DNA of 64,000 nucleotides from Eisenbergiella porci (GTDB lineage Bacteria > Bacillota > Clostridia > Lachnospirales > Lachnospiraceae), in contig NZ_VUMI01000003.1 of the NCBI RefSeq assembly GCF_009696275.1, forward strand, positions 1 to 64,000. Reading direction: 5' to 3'. A program made the position numbers and the translations under genes. Under the pieces are notes generated by a model. That model saw only the letters and a program-made list of their open reading frames with translations, was not told where the DNA came from and searched no databases. This document shows positions 8,965 through 17,695 of the stretch, one piece after another (positions within the stretch are counted from its first letter, which is position 1; every line of letters begins with the position of its first letter).

Positions 8965-9377
8965 CTTTTACCTCCTTTTTCCCCTTTCAAATTAAAACCT
9001 GTCCCAAAAACAGGTATGATTCTATAGTACTCACTTCTGACAATTCCGTCAACTTCCTGCAGTGAATTCCGAAAAGATTTCGGAAATATTAAGATATTCG
9101 TCAGGAATGTGCATAACATAATCTCTTCGTACCCTATCTATATCTCTTATCCTTTACATACTGATAAGAACAGGGACCCGACACTTCATTATTTTTATTA
9201 AATCCCGCCCTTACAGAACACCCGGTTACAGTGAACCAGCGTCTCTTATATATTGTGTTAAATTATATATTGGCCAGCAACTGCGTAAATCTTGAAATTT
9301 TCCATTTTACTTCATTTTGAATACAGGCTCCAGAAAATCGGCGGTGAAAAATAGTTGAAAAAAAGGAAAAAATACTC
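8965..9377. other. Intergenic region with the DUF3048 promoter
   Basis: A minus-strand promoter is visible: -35 TTGACG (9047-9052), 17-bp spacer, -10 TACTAT (9024-9029). A small ACCTGT/ACAGGT hairpin lies in the leader (about 8997-9015). The rest, to about 9377, is AT-rich and I see no gene in it. Confidence 0.5.
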
Positions 9378-9406
9378 TTGCCAAAACAGGAAATACCATA
9401 TATAAT
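9378..9406 (+). promoter_or_regulatory. Promoter of tRNA-Thr
   Basis: -35 TTGCCA (9378-9383), a 17-bp spacer and -10 TATAAT (9401-9406) place the transcription start a few bases before the tRNA. Confidence 0.7.
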
Positions 9407-9424
9407 AAATGACGTTGGTAATTC

Positions 9425-9497
9425 GCTGGAATAGCGCAGTTGGTAGCGCAACTGATTCGTAATCAGTAGGTCGAGGGTTCGAGTCCCTTTTCCAGCT
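9425..9497 (+). tRNA. tRNA-Thr, anticodon CGT
   Basis: The sequence folds as a complete cloverleaf. The acceptor stem is GCTGGAA/TTCCAGC, the D arm contains AGTTGGTA, the anticodon stem ACTGA/TCAGT has the loop TTCGTAA (anticodon CGT, reading ACG), and the T loop is TTCGAGT. The discriminator is T and CCA is not encoded. It stands alone with its own promoter and terminator. An apparent minus-strand protein across it is an artefact. Confidence 0.95.
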
Positions 9498-9535
9498 TTA
9501 TACAATTGATTAGACGTAGTATTATGCCCCATAAG

Positions 9536-9586
9536 AAATAAGCTTAGTTTATAACAGAAAGCTTCTGTTACAAATTAAGCTTATTT
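9536..9586 (+). terminator. Terminator of tRNA-Thr
   Basis: An 11-bp perfect stem (AAATAAGCTTA / TAAGCTTATTT) encloses a second small hairpin (AACAG...CTGTT) and leads into a T-rich stretch. A further stem (about 9590-9622, TTGGCGCCAT / ATGGCACCAA) could serve the convergent acetyltransferase. Confidence 0.7.
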
Positions 9587-9628
9587 TGTTTGGCGCCATT
9601 CCAATAGGAGATATGGCACCAAACCTTG

Positions 9629-10024
9629 TTATTGTTTTACTTCAGTAACCTGCTGTAATAAACATTCCATATCTCCAACAGTATACGGCGCCCCTTCATA
9701 TTTCCGGTATCCGGTATTAACGAATCCATTACTGATATACCAGTTTCTGAGCCTGATATTATCGTCTATCATACCCAAAATAATTTTCTTTTTCCCGGAT
9801 TGCACCGCCTTCTTCCTGCAAAAATCCAGCAATTCCGTACCATACCCATTATTTCTATATTCCGGAAGGATAATAATATCATTCAGTTTGCAAACATTCC
9901 CTGCCATTTTTATGCCAAGGAAACCGACCAATCGGCTTTCCAAAAAATACCCATACATCAGTACTCCCTCATCAAATTCTTCTTGCAAACGGCTGCAGGG
10001 CAAAGCCGCTCTGCCTCTTTCCAC
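9629..10024 (-). CDS. GNAT-family N-acetyltransferase, possibly N-terminally short
   Basis: The acetyl-CoA binding motif A, IILPEYRNNGYGTELLDF (about 51-68), and the later beta strand with the NWYISNGF block identify a GNAT acetyltransferase. The acceptor substrate cannot be predicted. The protein is 131 residues with only about 24 residues before strand beta2, so the usual beta1-alpha1 region is partly missing. The start is a GTG without a good ribosome site, 8 bp after the mscS stop. It may be a 5'-truncated relic behind mscS or may use an unrecognised start. Confidence 0.6.
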   Translation of the reverse strand: MERGRAALPCSRLQEEFDEGVLMYGYFLESRLVGFLGIKMAGNVCKLNDIIILPEYRNNGYGTELLDFCRKKAVQSGKKKIILGMIDDNIRLRNWYISNGFVNTGYRKYEGAPYTVGDMECLLQQVTEVKQ

Positions 10025-10032
10025 CTGAAAAT

Positions 10033-10908
10033 TCAGGCCTTTTCCTTTTTAACTGCATCCAGATGCACATCCATCTGAGGAAACGGAATCCCTATCCCAT
10101 TTTCATCAAAGGCGTATTTGATTTCCTCCAGCATGGCCCAGCGGACAGGCCAGAAATCCTCCGTACGCGTCCAGAACCGCATTCCCAGCACCACGGAGCT
10201 GTCTCCCAGGTCATCCACGAAAATGCTGTATTCCTTGTCCTTCAGGATCTTCTCATTGGTTTCAATGAGCGAGGTAATCACCGATTTGGCCTTGCGGATA
10301 TCCGACTGATAGGAAATGCCCACCTTCAGCTCCACCCTGCGGTTATCCTCATTGGTCACATTGGTAATACTTGTATCGGCCAGCGCGCCGTTGGGCAGGA
10401 GGATAATTTTATTGTCAATGGTTGCCAGCTTTGTATAAAAAATAGTGATTTCAGAAACCGTACCTTCATTTTTATGATTATCCTCAATGATGTAATCCCC
10501 GACACGGAAGGGATGCAGGAGCATAATCAGAATACCGCCGATACAGTTTTTCAGGCTGCCCTGGAAGGCAAGTCCGATGGTTACTGTGGCAGAACCTATG
10601 ACTGTGGCAATGGTCGTGGCGTCAATGCCCAGCTTTACGGCAATCTGGAAAATGAGGAACGCATACAGCCCCACCTTCAGCGAGGAATCCAGAAACTGCT
10701 TTGCTTCCTTGCTGGCATTGGCACGCTTCAGCGCATTACCTGTCAGCTTTCTGATAAAACTGATGATTCGGGAGCCAATCAGAAATGCGACGATGCAGAA
10801 AACCACGCGGATGAGCAAATCCAGAAGGGACTGGGGCGCAGCCTTTAAAAGCTTCTGCCCCAGCGCCAGCTCCTCCGTCACATCCGCAGTCAGCAGAATC
10901 CAGCTCAT
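10033..10908 (-). CDS. mscS: Small-conductance mechanosensitive channel, MscS family
   Basis: MscS channels open under membrane tension and release solutes during hypo-osmotic shock. This 291-residue protein has three membrane helices (about 30-50, 72-90 and 96-125) and the pore helix TM3 with its Gly/Ala pattern GSATVTIGLAFQGSLKN. The beta domain follows (GDYIIEDNHKNEGTV) and then the alpha/beta vestibule. The length is normal. Its ATG overlaps the glgB stop by 4 bp (ATGA), so it is probably translated by coupling with glgB. Confidence 0.92.
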   Translation of the reverse strand: MSWILLTADVTEELALGQKLLKAAPQSLLDLLIRVVFCIVAFLIGSRIISFIRKLTGNALKRANASKEAKQFLDSSLKVGLYAFLIFQIAVKLGIDATTIATVIGSATVTIGLAFQGSLKNCIGGILIMLLHPFRVGDYIIEDNHKNEGTVSEITIFYTKLATIDNKIILLPNGALADTSITNVTNEDNRRVELKVGISYQSDIRKAKSVITSLIETNEKILKDKEYSIFVDDLGDSSVVLGMRFWTRTEDFWPVRWAMLEEIKYAFDENGIGIPFPQMDVHLDAVKKEKA

Positions 10909-13331
10909 TGCCCGTCCGCCTTCCTGCGGCTTTTAACCACTTTCACGGGCTTTTCCACCTCTCCTTTTTCCGCAATGACCTCATCCACCTCAAACACCTT
11001 TTCGGCCAGTTCCTCCTTCAGTGTTTTGGCTGCCGCTTTCTTTGCTCCCTTTTTTTTCCTGGCGGCTTCTCTTGCCTTCTTTTCCTTTTCCGCTTTTTTC
11101 TTTGCGATTTCCTTCAGCTCCTCTTTCGTATAGGGCTGGTAGGAAAAAATACTGATGCCAAGGGGGGCCTGTGTTATTTTTATAGAATACTCCCTTCCGT
11201 CGAAGGGTTCCTCCAGCGCGGTCTTCACTCTGGGATTCACCCTGCCTTCCCCTCCGAAGGCTTTGGCGTCGGAGTTAAGTATTTCCTTATATTTTCCGTT
11301 AAAGGGGACGCCCACCTGGAAATTCTTCCGCTCCACATTGGCAAAATTCAGTACAATCAGAAGCATCTCCTCCGGCTTGTCCGCCTTTCTTACAAAGGAC
11401 AGGATGCAGTCGTTGGCGTTGATGCAGTTAATCCATTCAAAGCCGTCCCAGCTGGTATCCTTTTTATACAGGGCAGGCTGCTTACAGTACAAATGATTCA
11501 ACGCTTTAACAAACTCGCTCAGGCCCTTATGATCCGCGTTTTCAAGAAGCTCCCATTCCACGCTTCTGTCTTCGTTCCATTCGTCATATTCCCCGATGTC
11601 CTGTCCCATGAAAAGGAGCTTTTTCCCGGGATGGCACATCATAAAGCCATAGCTGGCCTTCAGATTTTCGAACTGCTCCTGCCTGTTTCCGGGCATTTTG
11701 CCGATCATGGAAGCTTTGCCGTGCACCACCTCATCATGTGAAAGCACCAGCATAAAGCGTTCGCTGTACGCATAAACCATGCTGAAGGTAAGCTCATTAT
11801 GACAGCCGGAACGGAAATAGGGATCCTGCCTGATATAGCTGAGGAAATCATTCATCCAGCCCATATTCCACTTCATGTCAAAGCCCAGGCCGTCCTCATC
11901 CAGGCTGCCTGTCACCTTTGGCCAGGCGGTAGATTCCTCCGCTATGGACAGCGCGCCTTTTCCCCGTTTGTGAATCATGCTGTTTACATGCTTCAGGAAT
12001 TCCATCGCTTCCAGGTTCTGGTTCCCTCCGTAAATATTAGCCACCCATTCCCCGTCATTTTTACCATAGTCCAGGTACAGCATGGAGGCCACCGCGTCCA
12101 TACGGATGCCGTCCGCATGATACTGCTCTATCCAGAAAAGCGCATTGGCAATCAGATAATTGCGCACCTGCGGCCTTCCATAATTATAAATCAACGTTCC
12201 CCAGTGGGGATGCGCCCCCTGTCTGGGATCCTGGTGCTCATACAGGCAGGTGCCGTCAAAAGCGGAAAGCCCATAGGTATCTCTTGGGAAATGCGCGGGC
12301 ACCCAGTCAAGGATTACGCCGATCCCCGCCTTATGCATTTCATTCATGAAAAACATGAAGTCCTCCGGCGAGCCATAGCGGGAGGTGGGCGCATAATAGC
12401 CGATGACCTGATAGCCCCATGAGCCGTCGAAGGGATGCTCCATAATGGGCATCAGTTCGATATGGGTATAGCCCATTTCCTTCACATATTCAATGATCCT
12501 GGGAGCCAGTTCTCTGTAATTGCAATAGGTCCTTCCGTCCTCCGGCTTGCAGAAGGAGCCCAGATAAAGCTCATAAACGCTGACAGGTTCTTTGCTGTAA
12601 TCTTTTTTCGCGCGCTTGTCAATCCAGTCCTCGTCCTCCCAGGAAAAGCCTGAAATATCTCTGATAACCGACGCGGTTTCCGGACGAAGCTGCTGGGCAA
12701 AGGCATAGGGATCCGCTTTCAGGTAGGTCAGCCCTCCCTTCACCTTCAGTTCATATTTATAATTCTGTCCTTCCAGATCTCCCGGGATGAAAATCTCAAA
12801 AATACCGGAATCCCAGAGTCTGCGCATCTGATGCACCCGGCCGTCCCAGCGGTTGAAATCGCCTGCCACGCTCACCCTTACGGCATTAGGGGCCCATACT
12901 GCGAAATGTACGCCCTTTACGCCGTCGATACAGCAGCTATGTGCGCCCAGAATTTTATAAGCCTCATAATGAGTGCCCGCCGCAAAAAGATCCGTATCCT
13001 TCTTGGTTATCACGGGGCCGAAGCGGTAGGGATCGATGATTTCCTCCGTCTTTCCTTCCGGATATTCCACGCGGTACACATAATCCGTTACCCCTTTTCC
13101 CGGAATCAGGGCGGCAAAATATCCGGCCTCATCCGCCATTTCCATTTTTACTTCTTTGCCGGTTTCCCCGATTACCGCCGTAACCTGGGATGCCCCCGGC
13201 TGAAAGGTTGCAAGCAGCGTGGAGCTTCCCACGGTGTGCGGCCCCAGAAGCTTATGGGGATTATCCTCCTCCGAATAAATAACCGCCTCGATCTCCGGCC
13301 AGTTCATCAACTTATACAATTTTTCTTTCAT
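10905..13331 (-). CDS. glgB: 1,4-alpha-glucan branching enzyme
   Basis: GlgB makes alpha-1,6 branches in glycogen. The 808-residue protein has an N-terminal CBM48 region (about 20-220), a GH13 catalytic barrel and a C-terminal beta domain. The nucleophile is Asp412 in DGIRMDAV, the acid/base is Glu near residue 465 in IAEEST, and the third Asp is in LSHDEVVHGK. Length exceeds the usual 630-730 because of an unusual tail of about 70 residues, first Lys/Ala-rich and then acidic. No other glycogen synthesis gene is nearby. The stop overlaps mscS, and the start lies 23 bp after the DUF1015 stop, so the genes may be co-transcribed. Confidence 0.95.
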   Translation of the reverse strand: MKEKLYKLMNWPEIEAVIYSEEDNPHKLLGPHTVGSSTLLATFQPGASQVTAVIGETGKEVKMEMADEAGYFAALIPGKGVTDYVYRVEYPEGKTEEIIDPYRFGPVITKKDTDLFAAGTHYEAYKILGAHSCCIDGVKGVHFAVWAPNAVRVSVAGDFNRWDGRVHQMRRLWDSGIFEIFIPGDLEGQNYKYELKVKGGLTYLKADPYAFAQQLRPETASVIRDISGFSWEDEDWIDKRAKKDYSKEPVSVYELYLGSFCKPEDGRTYCNYRELAPRIIEYVKEMGYTHIELMPIMEHPFDGSWGYQVIGYYAPTSRYGSPEDFMFFMNEMHKAGIGVILDWVPAHFPRDTYGLSAFDGTCLYEHQDPRQGAHPHWGTLIYNYGRPQVRNYLIANALFWIEQYHADGIRMDAVASMLYLDYGKNDGEWVANIYGGNQNLEAMEFLKHVNSMIHKRGKGALSIAEESTAWPKVTGSLDEDGLGFDMKWNMGWMNDFLSYIRQDPYFRSGCHNELTFSMVYAYSERFMLVLSHDEVVHGKASMIGKMPGNRQEQFENLKASYGFMMCHPGKKLLFMGQDIGEYDEWNEDRSVEWELLENADHKGLSEFVKALNHLYCKQPALYKKDTSWDGFEWINCINANDCILSFVRKADKPEEMLLIVLNFANVERKNFQVGVPFNGKYKEILNSDAKAFGGEGRVNPRVKTALEEPFDGREYSIKITQAPLGISIFSYQPYTKEELKEIAKKKAEKEKKAREAARKKKGAKKAAAKTLKEELAEKVFEVDEVIAEKGEVEKPVKVVKSRRKADGQ

Positions 13332-13354
13332 CCAGATTCCCTCAACTTTCCGCT

Positions 13355-14602
13355 CTATTTTTCACGCAGGCTGTGAATAAAAAGCCCGCTTCTTAACTTG
13401 GGTTCAAACCATGTGGACTTGGGCGGCATCAATTTTCCCGCGTCAGCTACCGCAAACAGCTCCGAGATGGAGGTGGGATACATGGCAAATGCCACCCTGC
13501 AGTCTTCGTTCACCCTGCGTTCCAGCTCCTTCATCCCCCGGATGCCTCCTACAAAATCAATGCGTTTGTCCGTTTTGGGGTCTTTAAGGCCCAGCACCGG
13601 CCCCAGCAGGTTGTCCTGCAGGATGGATACATCCAGCCCCTTCACCGGATCGGTCGGGCAAATCTCCGGCCTCGCCTTCAGGCGGTACCATTTCCCGTCC
13701 AGGCACATGCCGAAAACAGCCTTGGCCTCCGGCCTGTGGGAAACGCCTTCCCCACATTCCTCTATATCGAAGGATTCCCCGATTTTACCAAGAAATTCCT
13801 CTTCTGTGTAACCATTGAGATCTTTTACCACCCGGTTATAATCCATAATCATCAGCTGATCATCCGGGAAAAGCACGGACAGGAAAAAGTTAAAGGGCTC
13901 TTCCCCCGTATATCCAGGCTTCGCCTGCCTTCTCATCTGGGAAACCTTCACTGCGGATGCACACCTGTGATGTCCGTCCGCAATATAAATCTCATTGATT
14001 TCGGAAAAAGCGGCATGGATGGCATCCACATCCTGCGCCCTCCAGATACACCATACCCGGTGCGTAATTCCATCCTCCGCCGTAAAATCATAGAGCGGTT
14101 CTTCTTTCTTATACGCTGCAACAATTTCATTGATAACGGGCCTGGAACGGTATGCCAGAAAAATGGGTCCGGTCTGTGCGTCGCAAGCTTCCACATGGCG
14201 TATCCTGTCGACCTCCTTATCCGCCCTGGTGTTCTCATGCTTTTTAATCACCTGCCCAAGATAGTCATCCACGCTGGCGCAGGCGGTAATGCCGGTCTGG
14301 GATCGTCCGTCCATGATAAGCTCATATATGTAATAAACCGGGCTTTCCTCCTGTACAAAGTATCCTTCCTCAATCCTTTTCCAAAGCAGTTCCCTCGCTT
14401 TTTCGTAAACACAGTCCGCATATACATCCACACTGTCGTCAAACTGTGTCTCCGCCCTGTCAACAGACAGGAAGGAAAGCGGTTCCTTTTGCACCTCGGC
14501 CTTTGCCTCGGCCCTGTTATATACATCATAAGGTAACGCTGCAATCCGCCCTTCCAGGCCCTTCCTCGGCCTGTATGCGCAAAACGGTCTGATTTCTGCC
14601 AT
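13355..14602 (-). CDS. DUF1015 family protein
   Basis: This 415-residue cytosolic protein belongs to DUF1015 (ParB-like superfamily, Pfam PF08348-type), which in many clostridia sits beside serA and serC. Family blocks AEIRPFCAYRP at the start, IADGHHR (about 214) and MMPPKSTWFEPK-type C-terminal motif (here KLMPPKSTWFEPK) are intact. The reaction is not established; the conserved linkage suggests a role around serine metabolism. It has its own promoter and follows a terminator after serA, so it is only loosely coupled to serA-serC. The C-terminal blocks are typical. Confidence 0.8.
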   Translation of the reverse strand: MAEIRPFCAYRPRKGLEGRIAALPYDVYNRAEAKAEVQKEPLSFLSVDRAETQFDDSVDVYADCVYEKARELLWKRIEEGYFVQEESPVYYIYELIMDGRSQTGITACASVDDYLGQVIKKHENTRADKEVDRIRHVEACDAQTGPIFLAYRSRPVINEIVAAYKKEEPLYDFTAEDGITHRVWCIWRAQDVDAIHAAFSEINEIYIADGHHRCASAVKVSQMRRQAKPGYTGEEPFNFFLSVLFPDDQLMIMDYNRVVKDLNGYTEEEFLGKIGESFDIEECGEGVSHRPEAKAVFGMCLDGKWYRLKARPEICPTDPVKGLDVSILQDNLLGPVLGLKDPKTDKRIDFVGGIRGMKELERRVNEDCRVAFAMYPTSISELFAVADAGKLMPPKSTWFEPKLRSGLFIHSLREK

Positions 14603-14637
14603 CCTCTACCTCCGGTATCCGTTTTCTTTTTATTTTA

Positions 14638-14666
14638 AGTATAACTGATTCTTTCCATGGATACAA
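14638..14666 (-). promoter_or_regulatory. Promoter of the DUF1015-glgB-mscS group
   Basis: -35 TTGTAT (14661-14666), 17-bp spacer, -10 TATACT (14638-14643) on the minus strand, about 35 bp before the DUF1015 ATG. Confidence 0.6.
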
Positions 14667-14734
14667 GTGCTTCCCCTGCCGCGGGCACAAAAACACGAAG
14701 CCTATATGCCGTAAAAAAGTCTGCCCGCACAGAG

Positions 14735-14777
14735 AAAAAACGTTCGGCAAGCCCCATTAGAAGCTGTCCCGGACGTT
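14735..14777 (-). terminator. Terminator after serA
   Basis: On the minus strand AACGTCCGG pairs with CCGAACGTT (one mismatch), with a smaller inner stem, and is followed by six T residues. It ends the serC-serA transcript. Confidence 0.7.
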
Positions 14778-14794
14778 TTATCCATTGACATTAT

Positions 14795-15958
14795 TTATTT
14801 TACAACCCTGACACGGATAACTCCCGGTATGGAGCGGAGGGTGTCAATGATCTCCTCGCTGGGGCGTTCCTCCACATCCAGCATCGTGTAGGCTATATCT
14901 CCCTTGGATTTGTTGGTCATGTCGGAAATGTTGATGCCGTTATCACCGAACAGCGCTGTAAACTTGGTAATCATATTGGCCACATTTAAATGGAAAATAG
15001 CAATACGGCCGGCCTGATCGCAGATTCCCATGTCACAGTTGGGGTAATTCACACTGTTGTTAATATTTCCGTTTTCCAGGAAGTTCTTCAGCTCCTTAAC
15101 CGCCATAACCGCGCAGTTGTCTTCCGATTCCTCCGTGGAAGCTCCCAGATGGGGAATAACGATGCAACCGGGCTTTCCTGCGGTAGTGGTATTTGGGAAA
15201 TCGGACACATACTTGCGTACTCTGCCTTTTTCAATACCGGCAAGCACCGCTTCTTCGTCCACAAGCAAATCACGGGCAAAGTTCAGCAGGATAACGCCGT
15301 CCTTCATTTTACTGATGGCATCTTCATTGATCATTTCCCTGGTGGAATCAAGCAGCGGGACATGGATGGTAATCACATCGCAGTTTTCATAAATTTCATC
15401 CACATTAATCACATGCTTGACATCCCGGCTTAAGTTCCATGCGGCATCTACGGAAACATAAGGGTCATAGCCGTAAACCTCCATACCCATATACTTCGCC
15501 ACGTTGGCAACCTTGACGCCGATTGCCCCCAGGCCGATGATTCCCAGCTTTTTATCCTGTATTTCCGTTCCTGCAAAGTTCTTTTTCACCTTTTCAGCAG
15601 CCTTGGCGATGTCCGGATTGCCTTTATTTTCTTCCACCCAGTTAATTCCGCCGACGATGTCGCGGGAGGCCAGGAGCATGGCGGCAATGACGATTTCCTT
15701 CACACCGTTTGCATTGGCGCCCGGCGTGTTGAATACAACAATACCTTTTCCGGCGCATTTATCCAGAGGGATGTTGTTCACACCGGCTCCTGCCCTTGCC
15801 ACCGCAAGAAGATTGGCCGGCAGCGGCATATCGTGCATGTTGGCGCTTCTTACGAGGATGCCGTCGGCTTCCTCAATATTATCCGTTTTTACATAGTCCT
15901 CGGTAAAACCCTCCAGCCCCACCTGTGCGATGGGATTCAGGCAATGATATTTAAACAT
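14795..15958 (-). CDS. serA: D-3-phosphoglycerate dehydrogenase
   Basis: SerA oxidises 3-phosphoglycerate to 3-phosphohydroxypyruvate with NAD, the first step of serine synthesis. The 387-residue protein has the substrate domain, the NAD-binding domain with GLGAIG (about 140-150), the RxGAGVNNI loop near residue 75, and a C-terminal ACT domain (about 310-387) that may sense serine. The catalytic His lies in VIPHLGAST. This is the short type without the intervening domain. It follows serC by about 75 bp in the same direction and is probably co-transcribed. The ATG has an AAGGAG site. Confidence 0.95.
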   Translation of the reverse strand: MFKYHCLNPIAQVGLEGFTEDYVKTDNIEEADGILVRSANMHDMPLPANLLAVARAGAGVNNIPLDKCAGKGIVVFNTPGANANGVKEIVIAAMLLASRDIVGGINWVEENKGNPDIAKAAEKVKKNFAGTEIQDKKLGIIGLGAIGVKVANVAKYMGMEVYGYDPYVSVDAAWNLSRDVKHVINVDEIYENCDVITIHVPLLDSTREMINEDAISKMKDGVILLNFARDLLVDEEAVLAGIEKGRVRKYVSDFPNTTTAGKPGCIVIPHLGASTEESEDNCAVMAVKELKNFLENGNINNSVNYPNCDMGICDQAGRIAIFHLNVANMITKFTALFGDNGINISDMTNKSKGDIAYTMLDVEERPSEEIIDTLRSIPGVIRVRVVK

Positions 15959-16034
15959 AGCGGTACTCCTTTTCTTTTTACTTGAAACATTTCAGATAAC
16001 CAAACCGTTACTTTTGCTTTAATTCTTCCGATTT

Positions 16035-17117
16035 TCAGGCATTCTCCGCTTCAAATTTCTTCATGAATTCCACCAGCTTCTCAACGCCCTCCACAGGCAT
16101 TGCATTGTAGATGCTGGCGCGCATGCCGCCCACGCTTCTGTGGCCCTTCAGGCTTTCCAGGCCGGCTTCTTTGGCTTCCTTTACGAATTTGGCATCCAGC
16201 TCTTCACTTCCTGTGATGAAAGGCACGTTCATCAGGGAACGGTCTTCCTTGCGGACAGTGCCTTTAAAGAGGCTGCTCTGATCCAGGAAATCATACAGAA
16301 TAGCTGCTTTTTTCTCATTCAGCTCCTTAATGGCGGACAGGCCGCCCATTTTCTTCAGCCATTTGAATACCTTGCCGCAGATATAGATGCCATAGGCCGG
16401 AGGGGTGTTGTAAAGGGACCCCGCATCCGCATGGGTTTTGTACTGGAGCATGGTAGGTGTGCCGGGGAGTACATCCCCGGTGATAAGGTCTTCCCGGATG
16501 ATGGCGATAACAACGCCCGCAGGTCCTATATTCTTCTGCACGCCGCCATACATAACGCCGTATTTTGTAATATCCACCGGTTCGGAAAGGAAGCAGGAGG
16601 ACACATCGGCAACCAGCGTCTTTCCTTTGGTGTTGGGAAGTGTTTTAAATTTAGTACCGTAAATGGTATTGTTTTCACAGATATAGACATAGTCCGCATC
16701 CTCTGAAATGGGGAGATCGGAGCAGTCAGGTATGTATGAGAAGGTTTTGTCTTCAGAAGAGGCGATCTTGTTCGCTTTTCCATACTTGCCGGCTTCCTGC
16801 CATGCTTTCTTTGCCCATTGGCCGGTAACGATATAGTCGGCCACCTTGTTTTTCATCAGATTCATGGGAATCATGGCGAACTGCTGGCTTGCGCCGCCCT
16901 GCAGGAAAAGCACCTTATAATTATCAGGAATCCCTATCAGATCCCGTAAATCCGCTTCCGCTTCATCAATAATCGTCTGGTAGGTTTTGGAACGGTGGCT
17001 CATCTCCATAACGGACATGCCGCATCCTCTGTAATCCATCATTTCCTCTGCAGCTTCTTTCAGGACTTCCTCAGGCAGAACTGCCGGTCCCGCTGAAAAA
17101 TTATAAACTCTTGCCAC
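16035..17117 (-). CDS. serC: Phosphoserine aminotransferase
   Basis: SerC transfers the amino group of glutamate to 3-phosphohydroxypyruvate, the second step of serine synthesis, and also serves pyridoxal phosphate synthesis. The 360-residue PLP enzyme starts ARVYNFSAGPAVLPEEV, as in the family, and its catalytic Lys is in GGVQKNIGPAG (about 191-201). The start is GTG at 17117, preceded by GGAGGAATTAGAA. A clear promoter lies about 95 bp upstream. The final enzyme, phosphoserine phosphatase (serB), is not in the window. Confidence 0.95.
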   Translation of the reverse strand: MARVYNFSAGPAVLPEEVLKEAAEEMMDYRGCGMSVMEMSHRSKTYQTIIDEAEADLRDLIGIPDNYKVLFLQGGASQQFAMIPMNLMKNKVADYIVTGQWAKKAWQEAGKYGKANKIASSEDKTFSYIPDCSDLPISEDADYVYICENNTIYGTKFKTLPNTKGKTLVADVSSCFLSEPVDITKYGVMYGGVQKNIGPAGVVIAIIREDLITGDVLPGTPTMLQYKTHADAGSLYNTPPAYGIYICGKVFKWLKKMGGLSAIKELNEKKAAILYDFLDQSSLFKGTVRKEDRSLMNVPFITGSEELDAKFVKEAKEAGLESLKGHRSVGGMRASIYNAMPVEGVEKLVEFMKKFEAENA

Positions 17118-17211
17118 TTCTAATTCCTCCTCATGTTAAGTCCGGGCCTGTCGGGCTGTCCCGGTCCGGTAGCTTTTATTGTAACTGCGCGGTGAATTGC
17201 AGTTAACGTTT

Positions 17212-17240
17212 ATTTTACATAGTTCACTCACTTTAGTCAA
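17212..17240 (-). promoter_or_regulatory. Sigma-A promoter of serC-serA
   Basis: -35 TTGACT (17235-17240), 17-bp spacer, -10 TAAAAT (17212-17217), minus strand. The leader is about 90 nt and shows no T-box or riboswitch pattern. The long palindrome begins only 50 bp upstream. Confidence 0.7.
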
Positions 17241-17289
17241 CTACTACGTTAAACAATTTATGTGCTTTTTCTGCAAATATATGCTTTGA

Positions 17290-17525
17290 GTCCCGCCGAA
17301 TCCCTGGCCGGCTCCCTGTGGCTCCCCCTGTATGGCGTCCCCCCGGCGGGCTATGCTTTCTGTGCGGGCACGCTTTCGCTCGGTTAAAAACGCAGCGGTA
17401 CTAACGACGCAAAGTACGCGTCGTAAGGACCGGCGTTTTTAGACGACCCGCACAGAAAGCATAGCCCGCCGGGGGGACGCCATACAGGGGGAGCCACAGG
17501 GAGCCGGCCAGGGATTCGGCGGGAC
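17290..17525. repeat. Palindromic element 1: perfect 79-bp inverted repeat
   Basis: The left arm (17290-17368) and right arm (17447-17525) are exact reverse complements over 79 bp, with mismatches immediately outside and inside. The 78-bp loop is itself structured: TAAAAACGC (17385-17393) pairs with GCGTTTTTA (17433-17441), and inside that ACGACGC (17404-17410) pairs with GCGTCGT (17418-17424). The arms are GC-rich and non-coding. No target duplication flanks it. It lies downstream of ilvB and upstream of the serC promoter, both minus strand. The function is unknown. Confidence 0.95.
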
Positions 17526-17590
17526 GCGAAGGTTTTTGCAGGAAAAGGACATAACGGGTAGGATGGGGCTGCTTTTACTTTTAATAAGTA

Positions 17591-17637
17591 TGCCGGATAC
17601 TTTGGAAGTGTACCCGGCAAGTGTTTTTTTATTTTTT
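17591..17637 (+). terminator. Plus-strand intrinsic terminator beside element 1
   Basis: A 10-bp stem (TGCCGGATAC / GTACCCGGCA, one G-T pair) with a 9-nt loop is followed by AGTG and a long T tract on the plus strand. No plus-strand gene precedes it, so it would end a transcript running through element 1, or block antisense transcription into ilvB. Confidence 0.6.
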
Positions 17638-17695
17638 GGGGGCTGGGCGGCTTTTTTTGGGGTGGAAATTCAGATGGCCTGCCTCGCAGCTGTAA

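Noticed and set aside
9263-9532. Minus-strand reading frame with AGKGTRTLDL-like sequence
   Set aside because: It is the complement of the tRNA-Thr gene and its flanks; this is a common false protein over tRNAs.
17290-17525. Palindrome 1 as a CRISPR array or phase-variable promoter
   Set aside because: There is a single inverted pair, not direct repeats with spacers; no invertase gene is near and no promoter is evident in the loop. Inversion cannot be excluded without reads.
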